The notes beneath the pieces were generated by a model. It did no database searches. It was not told the origin of the DNA and worked only from the letters and a program-made list of their open reading frames with translations. Below are positions 10,436 to 22,886 of a stretch of DNA of 64,000 nucleotides, one piece after another. The position numbers were made by a program, and so were the translations under genes. The first letter of the stretch is position 1; each line of letters begins with the position of its first letter. This stretch comes from Stenopsyche tienmushanensis (taxonomy: Eukaryota; Arthropoda; Insecta; Trichoptera; Stenopsychidae): the NCBI GenBank assembly GCA_008973525.1, contig WACJ01000101.1, forward strand, positions 124,001 through 188,000, in the 5' to 3' direction.

Positions 10436-11535
10436 CATCAAGATAATCATCAAGGACAACTTTATTATGTATGGGATACTGAATCTCCTCATAATTCAGT
10501 GTTTGTTTAAAAAATGTGTAGTATGTTTATGTGAATTAGAAAGAGTTATATACACAATGTCTAGATTCGATATTTCTGAATACTCCAGACAAACATTATC
10601 ACCAAAATTTATTTGAGGGAATTTAATAAGCTATTGATGGTTTAATTTTTGGTAAAAATTGTAATTATCTAAGGCTTTTTATGTATTTTAATTGAGGATT
10701 TTATTGTGATTTTAAAATCACGTTTTCTCAAAAGTTTAACTAGCTCAAATATATATTAATTAAACAACAATAACAACAATATTTTGGTAGGAATGTTGAA
10801 CGACTGTCATTAGTTTGAACTTTTTGATTATTTTTACAAGTTAGGTGGCAAAACTATATCATATAATCCATTTTGAATATTATTTAGAATATTATCAAAT
10901 TACTAACGAATAAGATTTCATAACTTGGTAGTTTCTCGAGCTATTCTTTTCTATTTTCCTAGCATACAAACAATTACAGTTGAGATGATAAGTTTGCTAC
11001 CAAGTATAAACCCTAAATGTAATTTGAAATGCAATAATATTTGATAATGGCAGTATTACTTGATTAAAAGTGGAGATATTTTAGATGTTGTACAATATTG
11101 TCTTAAGTGGCCTAGTATTTTTAAAAAAGTATATAAACGATTCATGTATTATATTATTACAAAAATATAGACAATATTAAAAATACGAATATTATCATAG
11201 CTAATAGATGGCACTATAATTGTATTTATTTTATTGTTCATATTAAGCTTTTCATATGTTTAGGAAAAATATATATACTTTTAGGAAAAGAGGGATCAAG
11301 AATCTGCTAAAATTTATGATACGGTATGTCTTCTTATGAATTTTTATAAAGATATCGTCTCAGTATGAATGTTTTTTGGTTTTTAGAATCTTTAATGAAT
11401 TAGCGTCTTACAAGAATGCTATAAATACTGTCAATTTTGTTTTCTAAAAATAAGAATCATAGGGATTACTTTTTTCTATGTGCATCAATACAAATTTCTA
11501 TGACAAATAAAGTAATTTATAAAGTCTAAATAAAA
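10436..11535 (+). other. Probable Ddr 3' UTR with distal poly(A) signals
   Basis: AT-rich sequence follows the Ddr stop with no protein-like frame. The first good AATAAA signals I see are at 11506-11511 and 11529-11534, so the 3' UTR could be about 1.1 kb. The transcript end is inferred from these signals only. Confidence 0.35.
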
Positions 11536-12499
11536 ATGTATATTCTAAAACAATAAATTTACCAGTAGTGCATACGTTGGTCCAAGCTTTTTAACAGATT
11601 TCTAAAAAAATGTGGGTCAATAGCTTTCATGGTTTCATATATTTATACCTATAGAATCTATAATTTTGTAAAGCGTAATCACAAAAGAAATTTTGGTATA
11701 TTTTTTTTACGTCTATTAACCTTTACACTTGAGGATTATTTTTCCGGAGCAACTCGTTTTAGTGTTTTACAGGTGCTTCAAATAATTTTATACTCTAACA
11801 AAACGTATACAAATAATAAAATTTCAACAATGCAATTTTTTCTCCGATTTACAAAACAAAATCTGGCACGAATCACAATAATTTAAAATTCAACGTCTAC
11901 TGCCAGGCTTAGCTACTTTCTTACTTTCCGTTTGTTAAGATTATTGCAGTGAAATGGCATTTGAGTTCGACTAATTCTTGAGCCAAGATATAACTAGTAT
12001 AGTATCGGTCTAACACTAGGAATTTTGTCTATTATTCTCACAGCCGAAACTGTTTCAGACTAACGCTTTAAGCACAGGCCGAGCTAGGTCCATGGATTTT
12101 TTTTTAGATAATTATCGTTAATATAAGACAAACAATGGTACAATGTCGTTTATTATTATAACTTATTTACGATGAACTTAAAAATTGTAAATTCATACAA
12201 AAACATTATTAATTAGTTTCATCGATACAATGTATTCTACTTCAGTAGATGCAACCTTTTCCCACCTATTTAATTTATTTTTCAATTCTGGAAGAATAAA
12301 ATTCAACAAGATTTGGTATAAAATATATTTCAATTATTCGGAAGGACTTCATGGTAGATTATGCCTTTGGAGTCCCATTATAAATTTAAAAAAGATTTTT
12401 TGCTGTTAGACCCGTCGACGGGTTAGTTACTTTACCAGCCCCTTTGAAAGTCATTGTCTTTTACGTTTTTGATTTGAGTACAACGTCCACTTTTCATCT
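11536..12499. other. AT-rich intergenic DNA with no gene seen
   Basis: No convincing coding region. A short perfect palindrome, ACCCGTCGACGGGT, lies at 12410-12423. The stretch near 11900-12110 is less AT-rich and may be an old transposon fragment, but I could not assign it. Confidence 0.4.
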
Positions 12500-12910
12500 T
12501 CAGTCACAAGATAGCGTAATAACTGTTATTTTTTTTCTTTATCGATTAAATCGTGACACATGCTCACGCGCACTGCCTTGAACTCATCAGTAATGTTGTG
12601 CGGTATCCACACCTTCTGTTTTAGTATCTTTCCTATTTTTTTCAAGTGTATTTGAATACTTTTCTGGAACTATCTAAGCTTATCTGTTAATTCTCGTATA
12701 GACTATGTTGGATTTGATTCAATTTCAGCACACAGGATATCTTCATCCACTTTAACCTTTCTCTCACTTCGGATCTTATTTTCTAAACTAAAATTTTCAC
12801 TTTTACATTGTTTAAACCATCTCTGGCATTGATAAACAGTTGGAAATTCTTTGAGGATATCACAAATATGTTTAGTTGCAGTTATTGCATTAAATTTTTG
12901 AAGCTTCCTA
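12500..12910 (-). pseudogene. Decayed mariner transposase, N-terminal half
   Basis: On the minus strand the frame reads QCQRWFKQCKSENFSLENKI, then EDILCAEIESNPT, and after stops and shifts a VWIPHN-like segment. This is the paired helix-turn-helix region of mariner transposases (QRWFKRFKSGNFDLED pattern). Stops and frameshifts break it, and I see no catalytic part. It is an inactive relic about 2 kb past Ddr. Confidence 0.65.
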
Positions 12911-14771
12911 CAGTATGCAATTTCGCTTAAATTGTTTATTCGGCACAAAATCCAGCATCTTGAAACGCAGTTTGAAAAAAAAAATGTTTGTAGAAAATAA
13001 CGTTCTCCAGATGTTAGTCGACTAACAAAATATACAATACATGTTGTCAAAGGGATGACTGAGAAACAACTTATGATCAAAAAGTAAAGGTGAAAAAACG
13101 GCATTCCTAACGGGACAATCTAATATAATGTTTTAATATACTAAGCATTTATAATACATTAATATAATGCAAATTTGATTATAATTACCTACGAAATATT
13201 TATTTTTTAGCCAAATCAAACCATGTTAAACTAATTGAATTAATGATTAACAAAGATATTTCATAGATGTTCTGTATAATATGAAGATTGACTGCATTGT
13301 TAATTATAGGTTTTATTGGATAAATTAATTTAGTGTTATAAATTGACTACCATGAAAGCTTTTATAATAACATCCCTATAGCTAACCTTGAAAATAGTTA
13401 TTTTCAACGTCACTGTAATTTATAACAGAAGATATTAATTTTAATGAGCTGTTTTTGGCCATGTTGGCTACAACTGATATAAAGATAGATAATCAAAAAT
13501 TGCCTTCTAATATTCGTTTATATAAATATATTTACAAATTTCTTGACTACTATCGAATAGCAACATTGTGATATCAAATAACATTGTCATATGCTATTAG
13601 ATAATTATTCATCAATTATATAGTATTTATCTATATAAACTTAATTTAAAACATTTTATACTCGACACATTTCCTATACGTACATTGTAAGTTAAAAGAA
13701 ATTTAGGAGTTGAGGTAGTATTTATTTTGTGTATTCTATATTTCTAAAGCTGTTGTATTTATCTATCTGACCAAAAAGAGTTTTTATGTGACGTGAACTG
13801 TTGTATAAATATTTCAGATTTAAAATCGGTACGAATAATAATAAGATGTACCTTGCTTATGGAAATGATTTACTTACCACGTTAAATGTGTTTTTATTTT
13901 CTTTCTGTGAGTAGTTTACTGAGTAGCTTTACTAATTGTATCGTATTCTTATTGGTTTATAAGAAACTAGAAACTAGTCATAGCATAAATTGTAAATATA
14001 TAAAATATATATTGTTGAAGTTGTTCCGTGTTCTGTCCATAAAGGCAGAAACATAAAAGATATCAGCAATCATTAAAAGTACATTAGTTGAAAAGAATGA
14101 GCTTTCATCCGATATTTATAATAATGCATATATCTAATATTTTGCAAAGTTTTTCAAGCACATGCACAGAAAAATTATCTCTCGAAAAATTATTTTAACG
14201 TGTTAATAGCAAAATCAATATTTTTTTATTTAATCCAATTGACGAGTTGAAGTGTTTTGTAAATGTAACTACAATAAATAAAGTATCAACTGAGTAGGAA
14301 AAAAATATTTTTTGTTTAATCACTTGCGTAACCATTAAAAATATATTGAAAATTACTATGAAATTATATTTTATTTCATTTAGTAATAGGAGTATATACC
14401 CATTATTTTTAATTTTAAGATTTCTAATTTGTATTTACAACTAATATTTTGAGAAAGATATTTCTTTTGTGACTTTAGATGTTTAAAACATTTAATTTTC
14501 TAAATATTTATGTCTATAGCTGATATTGTAATAATGCTAATAAACAAATCCTAAATAATATTTTTAGCCACACTACATTACTATTTCGTCAATGTTCATA
14601 CAAACTTAAATGTGTGCTTATTTAAAAATGTAAAAAGCAAGCAATAGGTTGCTTACTCTATTCATATTTTTTTATATAAGTATTTCTTTAGTAACAATAA
14701 TTTTTGTAATATAACGTTTCCAAAATACATATTGGTTAAATTTTTGAAAACAAATTTTGTATCAATATTTA
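12911..14771. other. AT-rich DNA with no gene seen
   Basis: About 75-80 percent A+T by eye, with many short homopolymers. Its open frames are short and have no recognisable motif. Confidence 0.5.
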
Positions 14772-14775
14772 TTAA

Positions 14776-15137
14776 CCCTTTCATAGTGTATAATTATTTT
14801 AGAAAGCAGTCATAAATTATGAGCTATTAAACAACTCGAGTGATTTGGCGAATGTTAAATTTCAAAGTATGAAATATTATGTCTAATAAAAACTTAACGT
14901 TGCATAAACTATTTGTCATCCAATTGTAATGATTTTGGTATAAATAATTGGTTATCATTTCTGTTAACAATGAACCATTTCGGGCAAAAAAAATTCAATC
15001 ATGATGCCAATATTCAATCCATTTCATCAAAAATTAATGATGTAACTCTGCATTATCCAGTTAGCTTGTAAAAATGTTGGTAGTATTATATAATTAGCAA
15101 GCGACATAATATATAATCTGAATTCATTATGAAAGGG
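14776..15137. mobile_element. 362-bp piggyBac-type MITE
   Basis: The left end is TTAA followed by CCCTTTCATAGTG. The right end is CATTATGAAAGGG followed by TTTAA, so the inverted ends are CCCTTTCATARTG and both sides carry TTAA (one extra T on the right). The interior is AT-rich and non-coding. TTAA targets and CCC termini are typical of piggyBac. Confidence 0.6.
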
Positions 15138-16925
15138 TTTAATATTGTATTAACAATATCTTTGAACTTATTGTTAATTCAATAATACACAAATTTATTG
15201 TTTCTTGTAATTTAAAGCTTCAATGTAAATTCTACCAAAGGTTTCAATGAAGCATTGTAACCATATATTTATCCGATAAAGGTGTCCTGTATTCCTGTTT
15301 TTATTTTTTTTTAATGCAAATATTTTTAAAACTGTATAGAAAGTAAAATTATGTTTATTATTTAAATAACTAGAAAACCAATACAAAATTAATAGAAGAC
15401 TATTCATCATTCAGACAATAATAGATATTTTTTTGGACGATAATCAATAAATTTAATATTTTTAGATCGTTCTCTGAAAATTCAAAGCTTATTTACATAA
15501 ACTCATTTAATTCTATTTTAAATTTAGATGTTTTGATAATCGATCATCAAAGACAGCTTAAACTATGCCCAAATTGTTCATTCAGCATGGAATAATTTTA
15601 TCTACATCATGTGAGCATGTATACTTAAATCTAAATATTTTATACAAGCATTAAATGTATAAATTGTACTATAGTTTTGTGTCTACATATCATCAATATA
15701 TTAAAGAACCGCAGAAAGTGTGTATTTAAACACCAAACTGCATAACAGCATAAATACAAACCTTTTAAAATGTTTTATGATTTTGTATTATTATTATTGC
15801 ATAGAAGATAAGTTATGTTATAAAAAAATACGAATAAAAATTCAGCTTTTAAATTTTGTTTTCATACAAATTCCTCTAGCTCTAGTATAAATATAACTTT
15901 TGAATCCGCATTCACTATTCATAAGATTTCATCTTAAAGTATAATAATGTATGCCAACAGTCTCGACACGATACAAATTCATTATTTGTACTCATACGCA
16001 AATTATTTCTTAATACATTCAATATGTTCCATTATAAATAAGTCAAGAATGTAACATAAATTAGCATAGTCAATATTCAAAATAAATACGATGGGTTCGT
16101 TAACCTCCGAACATTTTTTATTCAGTTATGAATACTTTTGTTACGTGTTGAATCTTATTTGGGATGAATTTTTCAATCAATAATAACGAAGAGCTTTTAT
16201 ATTGTTTTACCTGTTTAACTGGCATATCACTATAAATGCTATTGTTTAAATTACAATGTATGAGGATAATTCAGACCGATTAATACTTAAACAGTAAAAT
16301 GCTCATCCTGAAGATAAATGCATTTTGACTTATTTTAAAATATAATTTTGTGCAATATTCAATGCATATAATTTTGATATGCAGAGAGATATATAAACTG
16401 TACATCTGAATAGATCTTAATTTTGACACAATAATTACTAATAAATCAATATTTAAAAAAATATTGGAAACTCAGCTCTCTACTGGGTAATAGATGATTT
16501 CTGCTTTATAAAATAGTTATTCATATAGGCAAATATAAGAATTTATTTAGCGAAGAGAATATACATTTACAATATATTTAATGTGAGGATACAATATAAG
16601 GATTGCAATTTTAAAATTTAAATTTATTTAGGGGTTGCTACCAAGGTTTGAATTTTCATTCAAAAAATTAAAACACTGTTTTAATCACTAATTTGTATTT
16701 ATTAATATAAAATTATTTAAATTATTTACAAATAAGGATACCCTTTTAATACTTAAATCATTCAGGATACAGGCATTGATTTTTTTAATATCTTTCTTAT
16801 TATTTTTTTTTATATTAATATCTCATGTATTATTATTTTTTTAGTGCAGAAAATCATATGACCGCCCAATTTTTTAAAAGTCGAAAAATAAGGAGCACCC
16901 TTTTGAACACCCATCCCTTGCTCGT
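15138..16925. other. AT-rich DNA with no gene seen
   Basis: Long AT-rich stretch with no protein motif. One isolated G-run/TTAA junction (complement TTAAGGGGGG, near 16930) resembles the ends of the TTAA element family, but I found no partner end. Confidence 0.4.
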
Positions 16926-16968
16926 TTCCCCCCTTAACACGGAAGATACGTTCTTCTAGATCAGTGTT

Positions 16969-17040
16969 CCTCAACCTTTTTACACCTGCGGACCTGTAAA
17001 AAAAGGAAACAATTGTGCGGACCACTAATACTGAAATTCA
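16969..17040 (+). mobile_element. Possible hAT terminus fragment
   Basis: CAGTGTTCCTCAACC followed by TTTTTACACCTGCGGACC resembles the CAGNGNTTCTCAACC termini of hAT elements. I could not find the opposite end, so this may be a solo terminus. Confidence 0.35.
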
Positions 17041-17269
17041 AATGGTTATTTATGTAAAAAAAAATAATCTTATATCTTGACAGATGGACATAATTATAAC
17101 TAACAAATATACATATAACTTGATCTGTATTTTTATCTTTGTGCTAAGAAAACATTTCGCATCATATTTTCGGAAAAATACAAGATGCAGAAAATGTGGA
17201 CAAACTACAGTAAGCAGGACTTGCTTTTGTTATGACTATAGGAATTAAAAAAAAATGTATTCAAAAAGA

Positions 17270-17721
17270 AATGTTGCTAGAAAGTCGTCGGTCCAATATA
17301 TGAATCTGTGTTCGGATTTACAGACAATGTTGCAACTGTTTCATACTTTCTGAAAAAATCAAAAGCTGCCATCCCATTCTCAACTGTTCATTATGATACT
17401 GAAGTTGTGGATAAGCCCAAGAGCCACAGGTAATGTTATTTGACAACAAGCACAAGGGAAGTATTGACGTTATGAACCAGTTGCTTGGGGAATATATATA
17501 CAAATGGACTAAGGAGGGTAGTATTTCTAATTCCGTTTTTGAGCTAAAAAGCAGCTTAAAAACGAAGTAAGCTCTGTTTATATAATACAAAGCTAGAGTT
17601 GCTGGTTTGTTGACACACAGCTTGCTCTACTGGTTTGAAAACTGTTATTTTGTGCACCGGTTTGAACCAAAGAACTAATCATCCCACCAATATTCATTAA
17701 AAATTATTCATTAAAAAAGAC
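17270..17721 (+). pseudogene. piggyBac transposase fragment, left part of a split copy
   Basis: The plus-strand reading gives VFGFTDNVATVSYFLKKSKA, then AIPFSTVHYDTE, and in a shifted frame LFDNKHKGSIDVMNQL. These match the piggyBac stretch of SS(I/V)FGF and FYNxTKGGVDxxDQ. Stops and shifts break the frame. The sequence also matches, in reverse, the piggyBac copy at 28311-29090 (for example AACTAATCATCCCACCAAT). The copy is interrupted here by hAT elements and resumes at 19746. Confidence 0.7.
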
Positions 17722-19745
17722 TAGGGATTACAATTATTCGCCATTGTTAGCTATTCGAATATCGAATAGTTTTTGAAGTATGAAAATAACAAAACATTAC
17801 AATTAAAAACGAGCTCATTTTTATTATAAGTCATTTATTGAAAACTAAACATTTATATTTTAAAAATAACAGAGCATTGAATGTTTGTTCTTAATTTAGT
17901 TTTAGTTTCCCCTGCCGTTGAAAATACTCGTTCAGTAGCTGTTGATGTTTGTTTTATTGTAAGAAGTGTATTAAACAACACGTCCAACTTTTCTGCCCTT
18001 CTTTTATATAGATCTAAATATTTGAAAAAAAAAATCAGGTTACTTGTACTGTCATAATTTTTCGTTTTCGCGAGAGACAAAATTGAATTTTGCAATTCAT
18101 GATGCAATTTGGAAGTTGAAAGAGAAAGAGATGCAATTTCCACAGAAAATAAGATATTCATAGCACCTAGAGCTCGGCGACGACAAAAAAAAACAATATC
18201 CCTAAGTAATGGTTTCACTCAGGTAGTGTAATTGTGATCTTTCGTCGATTTTGTAAAATATTCTATTAACACTTTGACGTACACAGCCGTCAAATGCCGT
18301 CATGCGTCAGCAAATAATACTTGCTTTTTGCGCTAGAAAAGTCTATGCATACCGTTTTCGTGGACACTTCCAATCTTATCTCATATCGACAAAACTCATC
18401 AAAACGAAAACAAACTTAAGCGACTCAAAAACTCTCAAACTTCTCTAAGAATTGAAATGAGACAGATACTGTCAACAATCAATGTCATTGATTTAAAACA
18501 ATAATAATTGTGTGTTTTAGCGAAGGTTTAACTCCCAATTTTACGTTCATAAATTGCGAAAATCGTTATTCCAGATGTGTACATTAGGGATTACAATTAT
18601 TCGTCATTATCAGCTATTCGAATATCGAATAGTAAAATTTGCCACTGTTCGGATATATTCGGATATCCGAATAGTTTTTGAAGTATGAAAATAACAAACA
18701 TTACCATTAAAAACGAGCGTATTTTTATCATTTATTGAAACTTGAAAATTCATATTTTAAACATAACAGAGCATTAAATGTTTGTTGTTTGTTCTTAATT
18801 TAGTTTTAGTTTGTCCTGCCTTTGAAAATGCTCGTTCAGTAGCTGTTTACGTTGGTTTTATTGTTAGAAGTGTATTAAACAACACGTCCAACTTTTCTGT
18901 TCTTCTATATTGATCTAAATATTTGTTACATTTTTTCAGGTTATTTGTACTGTCATATTTCTTCATTTTCGTGAGAAACAACATTGAATTTTTCATTTCA
19001 TGATGCAATTTTAAAAATGTAAGAGAATGAGGTGTTATTTCCACACCATATAAGATATTTATTGCATCAGAGCTCGGGGAAGGCAAAAAACCAATATCCC
19101 TAAGTAATGGTTTCACTCAGGTAGTGTAATTGTGATCTTTCGTCGATTTTGTAAAATATTCTATTAACACTTTGACGTACACAGCCGTCAAATGCCGTCA
19201 TGCGTCAGCAAATAATACTTGCTTTTTGCGCCAGATAAGTCTATGCATACCGTTTTCGTGGACACTTCAAATCTTATCTCACATCAACGAAACTCATCAA
19301 AACGACAACAACCTTAAGCGGGTCAAAAACTCTCAAACTTCTCTGAGAATAGAAATGAGGCAGATAACGCTACTGTCAACAATCAATATCATTGATTCAA
19401 AACAATAATAATTGTGTGTTTTAGCGATGGTTTAACTCCAATTTTACGTTCATAAATTGCGAAAATCGTTATTCCAGACGTGTGTCTACCGGGCAAAAAT
19501 TATTACGAATACTATTCGGATATTTTCCCAAATATCCGAATATGGAATAGTTTGAAAACTGACGAATATATCCGGATATCGAATATCCGAATATCCGGGT
19601 TGGAATCCCTAGTGTGCATCAACCGGCTAAAAATTATTACGAATACTATTCGGTTATTTCCTCAAATATCCGAATATGGAATATCCGTGTTTTGCGCGAA
19701 TATATCCAGATATCGGATATCCGAATATCCGGATTGGAATCCCTA
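17722..19745 (-). mobile_element. Outer hAT element, split by a sibling copy
   Basis: The outer copy starts TAGGGATTACAAT at 17722 and ends ATTGGAATCCCTA at 19745. Its two halves (17722-18584 and 19620-19745) flank a second copy of the same family. The minus strand of the left half encodes a hAT C-terminal dimerisation block (TSTATERVFSTAGETKTKL, about 18218-17853). The N-terminal transposase is absent. No clear 8-bp duplication remains at the outer ends. The element sits inside a piggyBac copy. Confidence 0.75.
18585..19611 (-). mobile_element. Inner hAT copy nested in its sibling, with 8-bp target duplication
   Basis: The copy starts TAGGGATTACAAT at 18585 and ends AATCCCTA at 19611. It is flanked by GTGTACAT (18577-18584) and GTGTGCAT (19612-19619), 7 of 8 bases identical, a good hAT target duplication. 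The interior repeats the outer copy: the minus-strand dimerisation fragment (19116-18847), the ACGTACACAGCCGTCAAATG block, and many ATATCCGAATAT motifs near the right end. It is an internally deleted, non-autonomous element of 1027 bp. Confidence 0.82.
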
Positions 19746-19960
19746 CTAGTGACACCATATGTGGAAGATATGATGAACATAGAAATTTATATGTTAGAAA
19801 TAGTCATGCAGAATTGGCCGGGCGAATGACAAGCTTCAAAGAAAACTCTAATTTGTAAGATATGCGAGGAGCCAATTTTTCAGCAGCATAACCAGCCATT
19901 TTAAAGATGCCATAAAAGCGTAAATGAGTGATAAGTTTCTTTAATTTCTCGTTGAAATTT
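19746..19960 (+). pseudogene. piggyBac fragment, right part of the split copy
   Basis: This continues the piggyBac copy after the hAT nest. GTGACACCATATGTGGAAGA, CATGCAGAATTGGCCGG and GACAAGCTTCAAAGAAAA match, in reverse, 28670-28500 of the other piggyBac copy. It corresponds to the 3' end of the transposase gene and is not translatable. Confidence 0.65.
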
Positions 19961-20620
19961 CAAAGCTCGATCCATATTCAGATTACTATTTAAGAAATGC
20001 ATTTCTATATTTCTTGCCATTTGCCTTGCCAAATTTTTTTACGCGATTGAAATCAGGAAGAGCTGTTTTAGCCATCACCTTCTATTGAACGTGCGATACT
20101 AATAATTTCTTCAGGTAATATTTATTTTACATTTAAAATGGACATCCTACCCGATATCGCAATATCGTTATACTAAAAATGTGCATAGTGTATGCCTACA
20201 ATGCAAGATTCATTTTTAAAAATCGACAAAAAAGAAAACCGTATTAAGCGAGGGATGGTTGTATAATTAGGATACCAAATGTACCGTCCAATTCATACAT
20301 TCATCGATCCATGCAGTTCGTTTTGTCAGAATTCTGATCTTGAGTTTTTATTAATGAAAATACCCATTACGGACAACCAAAGGTAATGTATGGTAAACTA
20401 TCTTGTTAGCTTTGATAAATTACGAGTATATTATCAAAACATATTTAATTTATTGGATGAGTATAAATCTCTATTCATTTTAAGTTGCATACTTTTTAAC
20501 ATCCCAAGAACATTTCATTTATTTATAGTAATTGAAACTCTATGATAATGTTAATATAAAATTTGCTTTGTTTTATGAAAAAATGTCATACTATTCTTTA
20601 AAGTATGTTTTTTTTTAATA
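19961..20620. other. Intergenic DNA with no gene seen
   Basis: AT-rich sequence with short frames only and no recognised motif. Confidence 0.4.
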
Positions 20621-20629
20621 TGTTATTTA

Positions 20630-21060
20630 TAAACTACAAAAATCTGTCGGAGCTGACAGAGTATGTATATTTAGGTCAGATTATTGATTTGTCAGGTAGC
20701 ATGCTAACATCAAACGTAGGATAAATCTGGATAGGAGAGCGGTCAAAAGATATAATTCGATCTGAGTTTTCACTCTCAAGTGGAAATTGTTTAATCACCT
20801 TGTCATATTTGAGACTTTGTATGGACATGAAACTCGGTGAATGAATATTTTAAAAAATAGCAACCCATCCAGACGGCCCGTTCCTATCAAACCATCACAA
20901 ATAAATTCGTTTCATTTTACAATATCGTCGGAAAATTGATAAGACTTAGCACAAGTATAAAATTAAGATGGAGATAAGGAACACGAGCGTAATTACCAAT
21001 GTGCAAAACGCATAAGTTAACTGGGTCAAAGGTCAACGTGAAAAATTTATTTTCTCAAAG
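20630..21060 (+). pseudogene. LINE (RTE/BovB-like) reverse-transcriptase C-terminal remnant
   Basis: The plus strand reads ELTEYVYLGQIIDLSGSM, then a broken segment corresponding to the R-R-I-x-L-x-R-R-A stretch, and later a KIKMEIRNTSVITNVQNA-like segment matching the IRRRTKVTDV region. This order (YLGQxIxxDG, then IRxRTKVxDV) is the end of the reverse-transcriptase frame in RTE-type LINEs. It is interrupted by stops. Confidence 0.55.
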
Positions 21061-21714
21061 CAACCCGAGTAAGGCTTTGCTTGCAGATGTAAATGTATGA
21101 TGCAAATTTAAAAACATACAAAATGGCATTATAAAAATATATTAAGCATCCAGTATCTATTTAATAATAATTTATCGCTCCGATTTAAAACAATATTCAC
21201 ATAATCGATCGAAATTTATGAATCATAAATATGATAAAATAGGCACTCTTTGCTTGCTTTGTATTTAATATCACTGTTTAAAATAAATATTCTTCCATAA
21301 TCGTTCGAGAATATGAAAAGACATCAAATGACATCACTGAAACTATTCAATTGATATCTAAAACGTTTACCACGATGACTAACAGAAATGTTCATTATGT
21401 AATATGTACGAGAAAAAATAATTTGACCGACAACCCGATTCTCGATAACCAAGAATGTATTATTAAATATCGCATTATACTATTAATATAATTATTACGA
21501 TACATAATTATCGTTATCACATACCACAAACTGGCTATTTTTCACTATTGCGTCAATTGCATTTAGTTAAATATATCTATAAAATGTTTGCGGTGGCATT
21601 GCTTTATCTGGTAAATCATTTACAATGTATTTAATCGTGAGCCATTTTAGTAGCAATATTAGTTTTAATTCTGCTACAAAAATAATTTATCATTAAGAAA
21701 TCGATCTGAAACTA

Positions 21715-21830
21715 TCTGATATATAAAAATTAATCTTTGTTTGTTCGTATATAATGCGCTGCCACACCGTTCATCTGATTGCGATAAAACTTTGTCGACT
21801 TATTATTTGCACTTGCGGGAATAATATAAG
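21715..21830 (+). mobile_element. Possible Helitron 5' end
   Basis: TCTGATATATAAAAATTAAT, then TTTGTTTGTTCGT and CATCTGATTGCGATAAAACT, recur at 57745-57835 as TCTATATATATAAATG and CATCCGATTGTGATGAAACT. TC-starting, T/G-rich ends with a ...GATGAAACTTTG stretch are typical of arthropod Helitron 5' ends. I did not find a CTRR 3' end. Confidence 0.4.
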
Positions 21831-21849
21831 CATAATAAAAATATTTTAA

Positions 21850-22731
21850 CACCCGGTAATTTAAACCTGGAAGACAAAGAACTTTGCGGTCGCCCATCCA
21901 CTACGAACACAGATCTAATCATAGCCATGGTTGAAGAAAACCCGTACCGTTCGCGAAATAGCTAACAAGTTAGAAATTCCACGAATATCTGTCCATAATC
22001 ATCTGACAAAATTGAGCTACATCAATTGTTCAGATGTGTGGCTTCCTCATGAACTGACTTTGTATTTCAACATGCGATCTTCTTCTCGAACGACATAATA
22101 GCCAACCTTTTTTGCAGAGACTTGTCATTGGGGATGAAAATTGGATACTCTATAATAATATCCAACGTAAACGGTCTTGGATCAAGGGAACAACAGAACC
22201 TTTAACTGTAGTTAAACCTGGCCTACATCCAAAAAAAGTTTTGCTATGCATTTGGTGGGACTGGAAGAGGGTAGTTTATTATGAGCTACTTCAGCAAGGT
22301 GAAACGATCAATCCAACAAAATATTGTTACCAACTAGACAATCTAAAGGATGCAATTGCCAGAAAACAGCCAGAATTAGCGAACAGATGAGGCGTTGTTT
22401 TTCATCACGATAACGCCAGGCCTCATGTGTCTTTGCTCGTCAGATATAAATTATTATCATTTAACTGGGATGTTTTATCTCATCCTCCACACTCTACGAA
22501 CATTGCTCTTTCAGATTATTATTTATTTCTTTCATTGAAACATTCTTTACGTGGTAAAAATTTGAATTCAAAAAATGATATAAAAATGTACCTTGATCAA
22601 AATTTTGCCAACAAACCTGGGAAATAAAACAGAATGGATCATATATTATTCAATAAATCTTGATGTAATAAAAATTATTGCTTATTTTTTTCATATGAAA
22701 ACGAAAGAAACTTATGGGACACGTCCAGATT
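21850..22731 (+). pseudogene. 5'-truncated mariner (irritans-like) with broken transposase
   Basis: The plus strand encodes LEDKELCGRPSTTNTDLI, a helix-turn-helix region with a shift near 21945, then LVIGDENWILYNN, LLCIWWDWKRVVYYELLQQG, a stop near 22388, VFHHDNARPHVS and ALSDYYLF. The three catalytic Asp positions (GDE, HHDN, LSDYY) are still readable, but stops and frameshifts make it inactive. The right end is ATAAGTTTCTTTCG-type inverted repeat (CTTATGGGACAC on the plus strand). The left end is missing. The same family recurs at 59890-60816 in reverse. Confidence 0.8.
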
Positions 22732-22886
22732 TCGGCGGGAAAGTCTCAATTTAGTAGCTTTCATCGTGCTGGTGAGGTGTACGATTTCTGTTAGGTAAAA
22801 GTTTCAATCCCGAATTTTTCGGGACTACGTTTACAAGTTCCGGGATTCATGAGCGCCTAAAACTGTCCGGGATCCCGGGATTGGAT
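22732..22886. mobile_element. Solo right end of a second hAT family
   Basis: GTCCAGATTTCGGCGGG, AGGTGTACGATTTCTG, GGGATCCCGGGATTGGAT and TTCCTA match the right 150 bp of the hAT element at 35398-36206. The left portion is missing and a mariner directly abuts it. Confidence 0.65.

Noticed and set aside
10365..10616. 83-codon frame overlapping the Ddr stop
   Set aside because: Different frame from Ddr, overlaps its end and runs into AT-rich 3' UTR; no motif.
18268..18500. TTAA+CACTTTGACG as a separate piggyBac insertion in the hAT copies
   Set aside because: The block is shared by both hAT copies and lacks a matching right end, so it is treated as part of the hAT interior.
19480..19858. Three overlapping plus-strand frames with repeated ISEYGI/NIRISGLES-like words
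   Set aside because: They arise from duplicated hAT subterminal repeats (ATATCCGAATAT), not from a protein.
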